Shown: positions 35,451 to 47,279, counted from the stretch's first letter. The stretch: DNA of 64,000 bases from Paraburkholderia mimosarum LMG 23256 = NBRC 106338 (GCF_000739815.1 NZ_BBJJ01000031.1:1-64000), one strand, 5' to 3'. The notes: generated by a model not told the origin, from the letters alone. Made by a program: numbers and translations.

Positions 35451-35659
35451 GAAATTTGTAGGGTTGGCGCGGCGCCGCTCTTTGCTTTGGCGCTCGAGCT
35501 TCGAGCACTGGTAGGGACACACGTACGGACAGCGGAGCCAACCGGCGATTTCTGCGTCGCTTAGGGCGTGCGGGCAGTCTCTCGAAAGCGCAAGTCGTGC
35601 CAGCCCTGCGCGACCGCTTTCCTCCCACGCGCGGACTCTGCTATAATTCGCCTCCCGCC

Positions 35660-35750
35660 GGAGAGATGGATGAGCGGTTTAAGTCGCACGCCTGGAAAGC
35701 GTGTATAGGTTAATAGCCTATCGGGGGTTCGAATCCCCCTCTCTCCGCCA
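35660..35750 (+). tRNA. tRNA-Ser (GGA anticodon)
   Basis: The 91-base cloverleaf includes an encoded CCA. The acceptor stem ggagaga pairs with tctctcc, the anticodon loop is ctggaaa (anticodon GGA), the long variable arm (atagg...cctat) is that of a class II tRNA, and the T arm is gggggttcgaatccccc. A -10-like tataat lies at 35642-35647. Confidence 0.97.
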
Positions 35751-35764
35751 AGACACCAATGAAT

Positions 35765-35790
35765 ACGGGCCGCTCGGCCCGTTTTTCTTT
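35765..35790 (+). terminator. Intrinsic terminator of tRNA-Ser
   Basis: acgggcc and ggcccgt pair over a four-base loop (gctc) and are followed by tttttc, starting 15 bases after the tRNA. Confidence 0.88.
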
Positions 35791-36090
35791 TCTACCCGCC
35801 AAAGAACCGACCAAACCGTGAAGTGACTCGGCGGCCACGCCGATCATCGCACTGCGTTGCATCTCGTCCCCCGCGCGTTGCACTGCCAGGACAGTTATAG
35901 CAACCCGCTAGCGTCAACCAGTCCAAATTTCGGGAGGGTTCCGATTTTGGGATCGTTTGCAGTCGCGACTCGGGACATCGTGTCCTGATCCGAGACTAGC
36001 GTCAGGATCGTTGTCCGCCCGTTACTGAAACGTTCGCCTTGGGCCTGATGAGAAGCCCCCGTGTCTAAACGCTGTTCGTGTCAGTCGCCA
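35791..36090. other. Non-coding region after tRNA-Ser
   Basis: About 300 bases with no credible gene. The base composition drops towards the downstream low-GC gene. No second copy of the tRNA 3' end, no integrase and no inverted-repeat ends were found. Confidence 0.5.
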
Positions 36091-36825
36091 TTAACAGAAA
36101 CCGCTGCGAAGAGCGTTAGCCCAATCTGGACGCCCATTTGAAAGTGCTATTGCTGCGGCGTCATCCCATGCATACTCCACGAAATGAAACTCAACATCCC
36201 AACCAGATGAGGTTTTCGTGATACATGCATAGCGGGCATGAGGAGAGCCCATTTCCATGCGATGAGGAAAGGGATGATCGTCAGAATAAGCCTGTAATCC
36301 GACACTACCGGGGTTAACGATTAATCGTCCATCCATGAGTTTCATTGACCGTTGAAGATGTGTGTGTCCACACAAAATCAACCCGGCATCAATGTCCCCA
36401 GCGCGCTCCTCTACCTCGTTTTGTGTCGCAGGGCGACATCCACTCTCCTCAACGGTTTCGAGGAAGTAAGTCAGATCGTCCCCTGGTGTTCCATGAACCA
36501 AAAGAACATCATTTTCGATCCTCAATGTAGTTGGTAGATTCCGCATCCACTCCATTTGCTGGGCATTTAGCGAGATGTGTGCCCAGCGATCGGATGCACT
36601 CATCCGGGAGACATCACCGGACAACACCTGCCTTTCATGATTGCCTCTGATCGTTGGGAAACCGAGAGCCATTAGCCGATCAGCTGTTTGAGATGGATAT
36701 AATGCGCCGGAAAAGATATCTCCTAGATTGACGATTACATCGGCCCCATGTCTCTGGACGTCTTTTAAGACGGCCTCTAATGCAGCCAGATTACCGTGAA
36801 TATCTGAAAGTGCGGCGATTTTCAT
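36091..36825 (-). CDS. Metallophosphoesterase (YfcE/MJ0936-like), atypical composition
   Basis: A 244-residue calcineurin-like phosphoesterase. All metal-binding motifs are present: SDIHGN (7-12), NLGDIFSG, IRGNHE, VHGTPGD and CGHTHLQ. Such enzymes cleave phosphodiesters or phosphomonoesters; the substrate is unknown. The ATG at 36825 starts directly in the first motif strand (MKIAALSDIHGN); a TTG at 36840 is possible. Codon use is visibly less GC-rich than that of every neighbour, and the gene sits alone next to tRNA-Ser, so it is probably acquired. Confidence 0.85.
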   Translation of the reverse strand: MKIAALSDIHGNLAALEAVLKDVQRHGADVIVNLGDIFSGALYPSQTADRLMALGFPTIRGNHERQVLSGDVSRMSASDRWAHISLNAQQMEWMRNLPTTLRIENDVLLVHGTPGDDLTYFLETVEESGCRPATQNEVEERAGDIDAGLILCGHTHLQRSMKLMDGRLIVNPGSVGLQAYSDDHPFPHRMEMGSPHARYACITKTSSGWDVEFHFVEYAWDDAAAIALSNGRPDWANALRSGFC

Positions 36826-37164
36826 AGTGCGATCAGACAATGATTAAATCAACCGTTTCGAGCATAGCAGGCTTTGCCCCGCATCAGTGCGCCGCACTCA
36901 AGAGTGAACCGTGGCCGGAGCGCTGGACGCTCCGGTTGGTACGGCTCGTAGGCGCACTGGTACGCCATGTCTTGCTGCCGCTGCGTGCGCTGCTGTTCTT
37001 CGGGCCGTTCTTGGGCTCAATGGGCGCTGGACAGCATCCCTAGGTGCAACGCCTGACAAGGGAGCGTCACGACTCGACACCGGATGACCCCGTTGAATCT
37101 CGTTGCGCACGCAACCTTCAAATAATGCACGTCGGCAACGACCAAAACAGCCAGCTGACACCAG
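36826..37164. other. Gene-free remainder of the low-GC stretch
   Basis: No gene, RNA or mobile-element end is recognisable here. Composition becomes GC-rich again from about 36900. Short open frames on both strands have no ribosome-binding site or domain. Confidence 0.45.
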
Positions 37165-37193
37165 AAAAAAACGTCGGGCGCGCAGCCCGACGT
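37165..37193 (-). terminator. Intrinsic terminator of the symporter operon
   Basis: acgtcgggc (37171-37179) and gcccgacgt (37185-37193) pair perfectly over five bases. On the minus strand the stem is followed by a run of T (plus-strand a at 37165-37171). It lies 117 bases past the symporter stop. Confidence 0.85.
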
Positions 37194-37309
37194 CGAATTC
37201 CCGCGCACAGCTTCGAGGACCGGTTCGCGGGAATGAGAGGGTCTCAGTATCTCTCGCCTCGCCCGCTCCGCATGTGATCGACCGCACACCGCCAATCAGG
37301 TCCGTGCCC

Positions 37310-39328
37310 TCACGGGTGCCGGATATAGTCCACCAACGCGACCGTATACGCATCCGGCTTACGATCGAACAGACTCACGCCTATCGCCACGAGAAAGCCG
37401 GCGGGCACACCGAACACACCCGAGCTGATGGGCTCGATGCCGAACCATCGCGGGCCCACGAATCCCGTGAGCTGTGTGAAGAACGGATAGGTCGACACGA
37501 TGTAATAGACACACACGGTCAGCCCCGCAATCATGCCGGCCACGGCGCCGAGACGCGTCGTGCGCTTCCAGAACACGCCCAGCACGAGCACCGGAAAGAG
37601 ACTCGAAGCCGCAAGCGAAAACGCCGCCCCCACCAGGAAGAGAATATTGCCCGCGTTGAGCGACGCCACATACGAGGCGAACAGCGCGACGCCGAGCAGC
37701 AGGATCTTCGACATCGTCACGCGCCGTTGGCTCGACGCTTGCGGATCGACCATGTGGTAGTACACGTCGTGCGAGAGCACGTTCGAGATCGTGAGCAGCA
37801 GCCCGTCGGCGGTCGACAGTGCGGCCGCGAGCGCGCCCGACGCGACGAGCCCCGACATCACGTAAGGCAGCCCGGCAATTTCCGGCGCGGCGAGCACCAC
37901 CATGTCGGGCTGCATCTGGATGTCACTCCAGCGCACCACGCCGTCGCCGTTCACGTCGGCGATGTTGATGAGATACGGCTCGATGCGCCGCCACTGCATC
38001 ACCCAATGCGGCAGATCGTCAAAGCGCTGCCCCACCAGATGCGTGAGGATCTCGAACTTGATCAGCACCGCGAGCACCGGCACGGTCAGGTAGAACAGCG
38101 CGACGAAGAACAGCGTCCAGCCCACCGAACGTCGCGCCGAGGCCACCGAGGTCGTCGTGTTGTAGCGCGTGAGGATGTGCGGCAGGCTCGCCGTGCCGAG
38201 CGAGAGGCACAGGAGCAGCGAGAGGAAGTTGCGTTGGTGATTGCGCCGTTGCGCTTCGTCGTTGGCGGGAAACGGCTCGTTCATCGGCACCGGCGGCGCC
38301 GCGCGCTCCAGCAGGTCGTCGCGCTGGCGCGTCCACACCATGCGCGCGGTGTCCACGTCGCGCGGGAACGCATTCAGCTCGCGCTCGAGCGAGTCGATGT
38401 CGCGCAGGGGGCCGTTATGGCGGCGCAGAGTCGCCAGCGATTCGACGAGCTGCGTCTTCTCCTTCAGGTACGACTGCGGCAGCGTTTCGAGCCGCGTTTG
38501 CCACTGCGCCGCGCGCCTGCGGTATTCGTCGCGAACGTTGGCCTCCGCGCTGGCGCCGCGCACCTCGCGCTCGAACGCTTCCACGCGCTGCATCACGTTG
38601 CCGTACTCGACCTGCGGCAGCCAGCCCAAACCGTCGCGATGCGCGATCAGCGAGACCGGAATCAGGATAGCGGCGATGAGGATGATGTACTGCGCAACCT
38701 GCGTCCACGTCACGGCGCGCATGCCCCCAAGGAACGAGCAGACGAGTATGCCCGCCAGCCCGCAGAAGATGCCGATGGCGAAATCCACGCCGATGAAGCG
38801 CGTGGCGATCAGCCCCACGCCCTGGATCTGCGCGACGAGATACACGAACGAGCACAGGATGGTCGCGAGCACGGCCAGCGCGCGCACGAGGTTGCTCGAA
38901 AAGCGCGTGCCGAGGAAATCGGGAATCGTGTAGCGCGCGAGCTTGCGCACATAGGGCGCGAGCAGGAAGGCGACGAGGCAGTAGCCGCCCGTCCAGCCCA
39001 TCATGTAGGCGAGGCCGTCGTAGCCGCTTGCGTAGAGCGAGCCCGCGAGGCCGATGAACGACGCGGCGGAAAGCCAGTCGGCGGCCGTCGCCATGCCATT
39101 GAAGAACGAAGGCACGCGACGCCCCGCCACATAGTATTCGACGAGGTCGGAAGTACGCGAGAGCAGCCCGATCACGGCGTACACGGCGATCGGCACGAAC
39201 AGGAACACGTAGCCGATCCACATGCCGGGCCCAGTGGCGACCTCGATGCGCCACATCACGTAGACGAAGGCGAGAAAGCCGAGGGTGTAGAGCGCGTAAG
39301 AGCGGATGAGCCGGTGCGCGAGCTTCAT
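37310..39328 (-). CDS. VC_2705-family sodium/solute symporter
   Basis: A 672-residue transporter of the SSS family, related to the acetate permease ActP. There are about 13 hydrophobic segments, with NGMATAADWLSAASFIGLAG near residues 77-96 and the central SLGTASLPHILTRYNTTTSV. A long hydrophilic insert (about 240-365), rich in Arg, Glu and Leu and probably helical, interrupts the membrane core; this is a feature of the VC_2705 subgroup. The gene overlaps the DUF4212 gene by four bases (ATGA) and follows acs, which suggests uptake of acetate or another short carboxylate. It ends before an intrinsic terminator. Confidence 0.88.
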   Translation of the reverse strand: MKLAHRLIRSYALYTLGFLAFVYVMWRIEVATGPGMWIGYVFLFVPIAVYAVIGLLSRTSDLVEYYVAGRRVPSFFNGMATAADWLSAASFIGLAGSLYASGYDGLAYMMGWTGGYCLVAFLLAPYVRKLARYTIPDFLGTRFSSNLVRALAVLATILCSFVYLVAQIQGVGLIATRFIGVDFAIGIFCGLAGILVCSFLGGMRAVTWTQVAQYIILIAAILIPVSLIAHRDGLGWLPQVEYGNVMQRVEAFEREVRGASAEANVRDEYRRRAAQWQTRLETLPQSYLKEKTQLVESLATLRRHNGPLRDIDSLERELNAFPRDVDTARMVWTRQRDDLLERAAPPVPMNEPFPANDEAQRRNHQRNFLSLLLCLSLGTASLPHILTRYNTTTSVASARRSVGWTLFFVALFYLTVPVLAVLIKFEILTHLVGQRFDDLPHWVMQWRRIEPYLINIADVNGDGVVRWSDIQMQPDMVVLAAPEIAGLPYVMSGLVASGALAAALSTADGLLLTISNVLSHDVYYHMVDPQASSQRRVTMSKILLLGVALFASYVASLNAGNILFLVGAAFSLAASSLFPVLVLGVFWKRTTRLGAVAGMIAGLTVCVYYIVSTYPFFTQLTGFVGPRWFGIEPISSGVFGVPAGFLVAIGVSLFDRKPDAYTVALVDYIRHP

Positions 39329-39690
39329 CGTTGCTGGGCCCTGCTCGCCTCGCGGATGGCGGCGTCGGCTTCGAGCGCGGCCTGCAGCACACGGTCGGCG
39401 CGCTGCATCAGCAGGATATAGATCGCCACGAGCAGCACGTAGATCAGGATCGCGCCCTGTGCGCCGAGATAGAACGGCAGGCTGAAGCCGGCGAAGCGCA
39501 CGTTGGCGAGCGTGCGCGCAAAGAGCGGCGCGACGAACGAAACGATGAAGCCGATCGTCATGAGCACGGCGATCAGCGCGAGATTGAAGCGCCAGTAGCG
39601 CCGATGCGCGCGCGCCATTGCCTCGGTCACCGGCGGTGGCTCAGGCAAGGGATTGAGATTGTTCTGTGGAGTTTTGTGTGGCGCGGCCAT
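39325..39690 (-). CDS. DUF4212 small membrane subunit of the symporter
   Basis: A 121-residue protein with two membrane helices (about 35-57 and 75-95) and the family sequence HRRYWRFNLALIAVLMTIGF. DUF4212 proteins are always encoded just before VC_2705-type symporters and probably form a complex with them, comparable to YjcH with ActP. The ATG at 39690 (MAAPHKTPQ) was chosen; a longer frame upstream is Pro/Arg-rich. Its stop overlaps the symporter start. Confidence 0.88.
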   Translation of the reverse strand: MAAPHKTPQNNLNPLPEPPPVTEAMARAHRRYWRFNLALIAVLMTIGFIVSFVAPLFARTLANVRFAGFSLPFYLGAQGAILIYVLLVAIYILLMQRADRVLQAALEADAAIREASRAQQR

Positions 39691-39800
39691 GCGCCTATTT
39701 AGCAAAAACGCGTATGGCCGGCAATCCGTAAGAATGCGGGGGAACGACCTGGCCGGCGCTGCGCGCGGCGCCGGACGAGGCGCCACGCGAGGCTCGACTG

Positions 39801-41783
<1,983 letters not shown>

Positions 41784-42121
41784 CGACAACCCCTTGGTGA
41801 AGATGAAACGTCAAACTCGTAGACACACGCGAGCATCTTCAATGCCCGCGCGCGCCGTCTCCTTGTGCCGCTGCCCGCTCGCGGGCCCGGCGCTATTGGC
41901 TTGCACTGGAAGCCACCATTGCGGCATCGCAGCATGCATGGGCGCGCGATACGAACACGAACGTGCGCGATCTTCGCTAACCAACCCATGCCGCAAAGAT
42001 TAAGCGTAGCAACTTACCGGCCACTTACGCGTGTGCACGCAGACATTGCAAGTCGCGCGCCATGACGCCCAGGTAAGCAGACATTTAGAATGCTAACTGA
42101 ACTGCGCATCCGGATTCCAGC
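41784..42121. other. Intergenic region upstream of acs and the DMT transporter
   Basis: This 338-base gap separates the divergent acs and EamA genes and must hold both promoters. I see no convincing operator, riboswitch or repeat. Confidence 0.5.
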
Positions 42122-43018
42122 TTGACTCGTTATTCTCTTTACCTCGTCGCCTCGATGCTGCTCGTGGGCAGCAACGTGGGCATCGGCAAGTCGATCGTCG
42201 CCTTCATCCCCGTTCCGCTTTTCGCGCTGTTGCGCTTCGTGATCGCACTCGCGGTGCTCGGGCCGCTCTTGCGCCGCTCCAGAATGCAACACGTGAAGCG
42301 TTGGGAATGGGTCAATCTGTTCCTCCAGGCGCTATTTGGAACATTCGGGTTTACGCTGCTCATGCTCGGCGGCGTGCAGCACACGAGCGCGGTCGCGGCC
42401 GGCGTCATCACGAGCACGATCCCCGCCGTGGTCGCGCTCTTCTCGTGGCTCTTCCTGCGCGAGCGCCCCGGCGCGCGCACGCTCGCGTCGATTGCGCTCG
42501 CCATCACGGGCATCGCGGTCGTCAACCTCGCGCACCTGGGCGAAAGCGCCGACGCGGGCGCGAGTTCGCTCCTCGGCAACCTGATGGTGCTCGGCGCGGT
42601 CTGCTGCGAGTCGCTCTACGTGATCCTCTCGCGCCGCCTCACGCAAACGCTGGCGCCGCTCGACATCTGCGCGTACACGCATCTGTTCGGCTTTCTGCTG
42701 ATGCTGCCCATTGGGCTGACAGGCGCACTGTCGTTCGATTTTGCGAGCGTGCCCGCGGGCATCTGGTGGCTCGCGCTCTGGTACGGGCTTTCCGCCAGCG
42801 TGTTCTCGTTCTGCCTCTGGATGATGGGCATTCGCCACGTTCCGGGCAGCATCGCGGGCGTCTTCACGGCCGTGCTGCCCGTGGCGGCCGCGATCTACGG
42901 CATCGCCTTTCTCGGCGAGCGCCCCACGCCCGCGCACGGTATCGCGCTGGCCTGCGTGGTGGCCGGCATCGCGCTCGCGAGCCTCAAGACGAAGCGCCTG
43001 CCGCCGGTGGCCTCGTGA
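42122..43018 (+). CDS. DMT superfamily EamA-type transporter
   Basis: A 298-residue inner-membrane protein with ten hydrophobic segments in two EamA repeats (about 5-140 and 150-290). RFVIALAVLGPLL and EAM-like FTAVLPVAAAIYGIAFLGERP in the second repeat are typical. The TTG at 42122 keeps the whole first helix (SLYLVASMLLVGSNVGIGKS) and has GGA upstream; the first ATG (42152) would truncate it. Substrate unknown; many relatives export amino acids or metabolites. Confidence 0.83.
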   Translation: MTRYSLYLVASMLLVGSNVGIGKSIVAFIPVPLFALLRFVIALAVLGPLLRRSRMQHVKRWEWVNLFLQALFGTFGFTLLMLGGVQHTSAVAAGVITSTIPAVVALFSWLFLRERPGARTLASIALAITGIAVVNLAHLGESADAGASSLLGNLMVLGAVCCESLYVILSRRLTQTLAPLDICAYTHLFGFLLMLPIGLTGALSFDFASVPAGIWWLALWYGLSASVFSFCLWMMGIRHVPGSIAGVFTAVLPVAAAIYGIAFLGERPTPAHGIALACVVAGIALASLKTKRLPPVAS

Positions 43019-43188
43019 GCGCTTTGCAAGCATCCTGAAAGTATCGGCTCCCGGGCGGCGCTGCCGGAATCGCGGCGAACCCTCGCGCCGACGCTGTACA
43101 ATAGCGCCCGCCCGGCCCCTCGCGCGCCTCGAGCGCGTCATCTGGCCCTGCCAGACGGCCCCGCCCGTTTTCGCCACCGTGATCGCCC

Positions 43189-43833
43189 ATGTCCGCTGCA
43201 CGCCCCCAGCCGCCTTCCGCCGCCGCCCCGGGTAAAGCCCGCCGCCGCATGCGTCCGCTACCCGGCATCATCTTCATGAGCCGCTGGCTCCAGGTGCCGC
43301 TCTATCTGGGCCTGATCGTCGCGCAGGTGGTTTACTGCCTGCTGTTCCTCAAGGAAGTGTGGCACCTCGTGAGCCACGCCACCACGCTCGACGAAACCAC
43401 GATCATGCTGGCCGTGCTCAGCCTGATCGACGTCGTGATGATCTCGAACCTGCTCATCATGGTGATCGTGGGCGGCTACGAGACCTTCGTCTCGCGCATG
43501 AATCTCGAAGGCCATCCCGACGAGCCCGAATGGCTCGATCACGTGAACGCCGGCGTGCTCAAGGTCAAGCTCGCCATGGCGCTCATCAGCATTTCGTCGA
43601 TCCACCTGCTCAAGACCTTCATCAATCCCGATGCGGCATCGACGCATACGGTGATGTGGCAGGTGATCATCCACGTGGCGTTCCTCGTTTCCGCGCTCGT
43701 GATGGCGTGGATCGACCGCATCACCACGCATACGCACCCCGAACACTACGAGGACCTCGCCGCGCGCCATCCGGTGCCGGGCGGCCATGCCGCTGCGCGT
43801 CGCACGCTCGTCGAGCACGCGGAGTCCGATTGA
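43189..43833 (+). CDS. YqhA family (UPF0114) membrane protein
   Basis: A 214-residue protein with four hydrophobic segments and the family-typical run [20 protein letters not shown] followed by [11 protein letters not shown]. The N-terminal 28 residues are basic and proline-rich, and the C-terminal tail is hydrophilic with several His. An internal ATG after residue 20 is an alternative start. The function of UPF0114 is unknown; structurally it resembles small channel or regulator proteins. It lies 52 bases upstream of the fumarase gene on the same strand. Confidence 0.85.
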   Translation: MSAARPQPPSAAAPGKARRRMRPLPGIIFMSRWLQVPLYLGLIVAQVVYCLLFLKEVWHLVSHATTLDETTIMLAVLSLIDVVMISNLLIMVIVGGYETFVSRMNLEGHPDEPEWLDHVNAGVLKVKLAMALISISSIHLLKTFINPDAASTHTVMWQVIIHVAFLVSALVMAWIDRITTHTHPEHYEDLAARHPVPGGHAAARRTLVEHAESD

Positions 43834-43885
43834 GCGGCGCACGCGACCCACATCATTCAAATCACCGTCCCCACAGAAGCTAGCC

Positions 43886-45409
43886 ATGACCGTCATCAAA
43901 CAGGAAGACCTGATCCAGAGCATTGCGGATTCGCTGCAATACATCAGCTACTACCATCCGCAGGATTACATCGAGGCGCTCGGCCGCGCGTACGAGCTGG
44001 AAGAAAGCCCGGCCGCGAAGGATGCCATCGCGCAAATCCTCACGAACAGCCGCATGTGCGCGGAAGGCCGCCGTCCGATCTGCCAGGACACCGGCATCGT
44101 CACGATCTTCGTGAAGGTCGGCATGGACGTGCGTTGGGACGGCGCCACGATGGGCGTCACCGACATGATCAACGAAGGCGTGCGCCGCGGTTACCTCAAC
44201 CCCGACAACGTGCTGCGCGCCTCGATCGTGAGCCCGCCCGAAGGCGGCCGCAAGAACACGAAGGACAACACGCCGGCCGTGATCCACTACGAGATCGTGC
44301 CCGGCGACAAGGTGGACGTGCAGGTCGCGGCCAAGGGCGGCGGCTCGGAGAACAAGTCGAAGTTCGTGATGCTGAACCCGTCCGACTCGATCGTCGACTG
44401 GGTGCTCAAGACCGTGCCGACGATGGGCGCGGGCTGGTGCCCGCCGGGCATGCTCGGCATCGGCATCGGCGGCACCGCTGAAAAGGCGATGCTGATGGCG
44501 AAGGAGTCGCTGATGGAATCCATCGACATTCAGGACATCATCAAGCGCGGTCCGAAGGACTGGATCGAAGAGCTGCGCGTCGAGCTGCACGAGAAGGTCA
44601 ACGCGCTCGGCATCGGAGCGCAAGGCCTTGGCGGTCTTGCCACGGTGCTCGACGTGAAGATCATGGCAGCGCCCACGCACGCGGCATCGAAGCCGGTCGC
44701 GATGATCCCGAATTGCGCGGCAACGCGTCACGCGCATTTCGTGCTCGACGGCTCGGGTCCGGCGAAGCTCGAAGCGCCCTCGCTCGACGCATGGCCGAAG
44801 GTCAACTGGGAACCGAACACGGAAACGAGCAAGCGCGTGGACCTCAACACGCTCACGCCGGAAGAAGTCGCTTCGTGGAAGCCGGGCCAGACGCTGCTGC
44901 TCTCGGGCAAGATGCTCACGGGCCGCGACGCGGCGCACAAGCGCATTGCCGACATGCTCGCGAAGGGCGAGAAGCTGCCGGTGGACTTCAAGAACCGCGT
45001 GATCTACTACGTCGGCCCGGTCGATCCGGTGCGCGACGAAGTGGTCGGCCCGGCAGGCCCCACCACCGCCACCCGCATGGATAAGTTCACCGAACTGATG
45101 CTCTCGCAGACGGGCCTCATCTCGATGGTCGGCAAGGCGGAGCGCGGCCCCGTGGCCATCGAGGCGATCAAGAAGCACAAGGCCGCGTATCTGATGGCCG
45201 TGGGCGGTGCGGCATACCTGGTCTCGAAGGCGATCCGCGGCTCGAAGGTCCTCGCGTTCGAAGACCTCGGCATGGAAGCCATCTACGAGTTCGACGTGCA
45301 GGACATGCCGGTGACGGTCGCGGTCGACTCGTCGGGCACCTCGGTCCACAAGACCGGCCCCGCCGAATGGCAGGCGAAGATCGGCAAGATTCCGGTCGCC
45401 ACCGTTTGA
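43886..45409 (+). CDS. fumA: Fumarate hydratase, class I ([4Fe-4S])
   Basis: A 507-residue class I fumarase, reversibly hydrating fumarate to L-malate in the TCA cycle. The iron-sulfur Cys region GRRPICQDTGIVTIFVKVG (about 58-76), the NTKDNTPAVIHYEIVPGD segment, MIPNCAATRHAHF and the C-terminal YEFDVQDMPVTVAVDSSG are all typical. The ATG at 43886 (MTVIKQEDLI) is the family start. The gene ends at an intrinsic terminator and may be co-transcribed with yqhA. Class I enzymes are oxygen- and iron-sensitive. Confidence 0.93.
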   Translation: MTVIKQEDLIQSIADSLQYISYYHPQDYIEALGRAYELEESPAAKDAIAQILTNSRMCAEGRRPICQDTGIVTIFVKVGMDVRWDGATMGVTDMINEGVRRGYLNPDNVLRASIVSPPEGGRKNTKDNTPAVIHYEIVPGDKVDVQVAAKGGGSENKSKFVMLNPSDSIVDWVLKTVPTMGAGWCPPGMLGIGIGGTAEKAMLMAKESLMESIDIQDIIKRGPKDWIEELRVELHEKVNALGIGAQGLGGLATVLDVKIMAAPTHAASKPVAMIPNCAATRHAHFVLDGSGPAKLEAPSLDAWPKVNWEPNTETSKRVDLNTLTPEEVASWKPGQTLLLSGKMLTGRDAAHKRIADMLAKGEKLPVDFKNRVIYYVGPVDPVRDEVVGPAGPTTATRMDKFTELMLSQTGLISMVGKAERGPVAIEAIKKHKAAYLMAVGGAAYLVSKAIRGSKVLAFEDLGMEAIYEFDVQDMPVTVAVDSSGTSVHKTGPAEWQAKIGKIPVATV

Positions 45410-45434
45410 CGCATACCTGATGTCTGCTCAAAAG

Positions 45435-45461
45435 CCGGGGCCTTGCGCCCCGGTTTTTTTT
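45435..45461 (+). terminator. Intrinsic terminator of fumarase gene
   Basis: ccggggc and gccccgg pair over five bases and are followed by eight T, 26 bases after the stop. Confidence 0.92.
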
Positions 45462-45588
45462 GAACCGGGCGGCGCTTGCGGCACTCGCCCATGTGTACCG
45501 CAATCCGGCGCGGGTTTTGTCTTGGCTTTTGCCGGGTGAGCGTTTATTGTTGGAAGCCCGTCTCCGCCCGACAAAGGAAGGAAAGATC

Positions 45589-46068
45589 ATGCAAGGCGAC
45601 AAGAAGGTCATCGAATATCTGAATGCCCAGCTCAAGAACGAGCTCACGGCCATCAATCAGTATTTCCTGCACGCCCGCATGTACAAGCATTGGGGTCTCG
45701 AGAAACTCGGCAAGCACGAATACGACGAATCGATCGGCGAAATGAAGCATGCCGACATGCTCATCGAGCGCATTTTCATGCTCGACGGTCTGCCGAACCT
45801 CCAGGATCTCCATAAGCTGCTGATCGGCGAAGAGACTCGGGAAATCATCGAGTGCGATCTGAAGCTCGAACAGATTTCGCAGTCCACCTGCAAGGAAGCC
45901 ATCGTCTATTGCGAATCGGTGCGCGATTTCGTTTCGCGCGAAATCTTCGTCACCATTCTCGAGGACACCGAGGAGCATATCGACTGGCTCGAAACGCAAC
46001 TCGACCTCATCGACAAGGTCGGCATCCAGAATTACCAGCAGTCGGCCATGGGTTCGGTAGAATCCTGA
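45589..46068 (+). CDS. bfr: Bacterioferritin
   Basis: A 159-residue heme-containing ferritin that stores iron in a 24-mer. Ferroxidase ligands are visible: Glu18 ([10 protein letters not shown]), Glu51 and His54 (GEMKH), Glu94 ([10 protein letters not shown]) and the later [12 protein letters not shown] pair. Met52, the heme ligand, lies between Glu51 and His54. The ATG at 45589 has a strong AAGGAAGG site. bfd, which encodes the ferredoxin that releases its iron, is 1.2 kb downstream after murI. Confidence 0.95.
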   Translation: MQGDKKVIEYLNAQLKNELTAINQYFLHARMYKHWGLEKLGKHEYDESIGEMKHADMLIERIFMLDGLPNLQDLHKLLIGEETREIIECDLKLEQISQSTCKEAIVYCESVRDFVSREIFVTILEDTEEHIDWLETQLDLIDKVGIQNYQQSAMGSVES

Positions 46069-46138
46069 TCGCACGCCTCGCGCGAGCGCGCATCCGTCCG
46101 TCTTGCGGGTGCACCCCAACACTTTTGCGCCCCTCCCC

Positions 46139-46999
46139 GTGAACCAACCGGCATTTTCCAGCGCCGCGCCTGTCGGCATCTTCGACTCCGGTCTCGGCGG
46201 CCTTTCGGTGCTGCGCGCCGTGCGCGGACTGCTGCCCGCGGAGCGGCTCGTGTATGTCGCCGATTCGCGCTACGCGCCCTACGGCCAGCGCGACGACGAC
46301 TTCATCGCCGACCGCACGCTCGCGATTTGCGAATGGCTCGTCGCGCAAGGCGCGAAGGCGCTGGTGGTGGCCTGCAACACGGCCACCGCGCAATCCATCG
46401 CGCTCGTGCGCGAACGGCTCTCGGTGCCGCTCATCGGGGTTGAGCCGGGCATCAAGCCGGCGGCGCTCGTTTCGAAAACGCGCGTGGCCGGCGTACTCGC
46501 CACCCAGGTCACGTTGCGCAGCGCGCGCTTTCAGACGCTGGTCGAGCGCCATGCGGCCGACCTGCGCGTGCTGTGCCAGCCAGGGCATGGGCTCGTGGAA
46601 GCCGTGGAGCGCTGCGACATCGGTTCGCCTGAGTTGCTCGCGCTGCTGCGTGCGTATGTCGAGCCCATGCTCGACGCCGGCGCCGATACGCTCGTGCTCG
46701 GCTGCACGCACTACCCTTTCCTCGATACCGCGATCCGCTCGATCGTCGGCGAACGCATGACGCTCGTCGACACCAGCATTGCGATCGCGCGGCAGCTCGA
46801 ACGCGTGCTCGGCCAGCACGGGCTGTGCGCGAGCGCCGGGGAAGCAAGCGCCAACGCGGACGACATCCGCTTCTGCTCGACGAGCGACGGCGCGCATTTG
46901 CGCGAACTGGCGGCGGCGCTGCTTGGCCTCGACGCCAGCGTCGAGCGCGTTGTCATCCCGTCGCGGCGCACGCCCGAACGGGAAGCGAACGCGGCCTGA
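46139..46999 (+). CDS. murI: Glutamate racemase
   Basis: A 286-residue enzyme making D-glutamate for peptidoglycan. Motifs seen are GIFDSGLGGLSVLRAV (about 13-28), YVADSRYAPYG, the first catalytic Cys in VVACNTATA and the second in LGCTHYPF. The GTG at 46139 (VNQPAFSS) was chosen; a TTG at 46103 is possible. Spacing from bfr (70 bases) is compatible with one transcript. Confidence 0.92.
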   Translation: MNQPAFSSAAPVGIFDSGLGGLSVLRAVRGLLPAERLVYVADSRYAPYGQRDDDFIADRTLAICEWLVAQGAKALVVACNTATAQSIALVRERLSVPLIGVEPGIKPAALVSKTRVAGVLATQVTLRSARFQTLVERHAADLRVLCQPGHGLVEAVERCDIGSPELLALLRAYVEPMLDAGADTLVLGCTHYPFLDTAIRSIVGERMTLVDTSIAIARQLERVLGQHGLCASAGEASANADDIRFCSTSDGAHLRELAAALLGLDASVERVVIPSRRTPEREANAA

Positions 47000-47237
47000 G
47001 GCGCCGGGGCGAATCCCATTCTCCGTTCGCGGATGGCGGCCCGGGACTCAGGTTAGCGCCCCGTTTTCGTGCGATCGCCGCCGCCTGAAATCGCCACCCC
47101 TTGGCCGCATCTACCCCGCCAATCGCCCATTCGGGGAGAAGTACACCCTCTCCCGCAGTTCCCTGCGCAAAGACAAGTCCCTGCACGGCTTTGTTACAAA
47201 CTCCTGTCCAGGAGCGCTTGCCAAATCAGGCAAACAT

Positions 47238-47256
47238 AATGATAATAATTCGCATT
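47238..47256 (+). promoter_or_regulatory. Fur box upstream of bfd
   Basis: aatgataataattcgcatt matches the GATAAT-type Fur consensus well, 24 bases before the bfd start. Confidence 0.8.
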
Positions 47257-47279
47257 AACTCTCTCTATTGCGATCCATC

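Noticed and set aside
35751-37300. attR copy of the tRNA-Ser 3' end
   Set aside because: No second copy of the T-arm/acceptor sequence was found downstream in the window.
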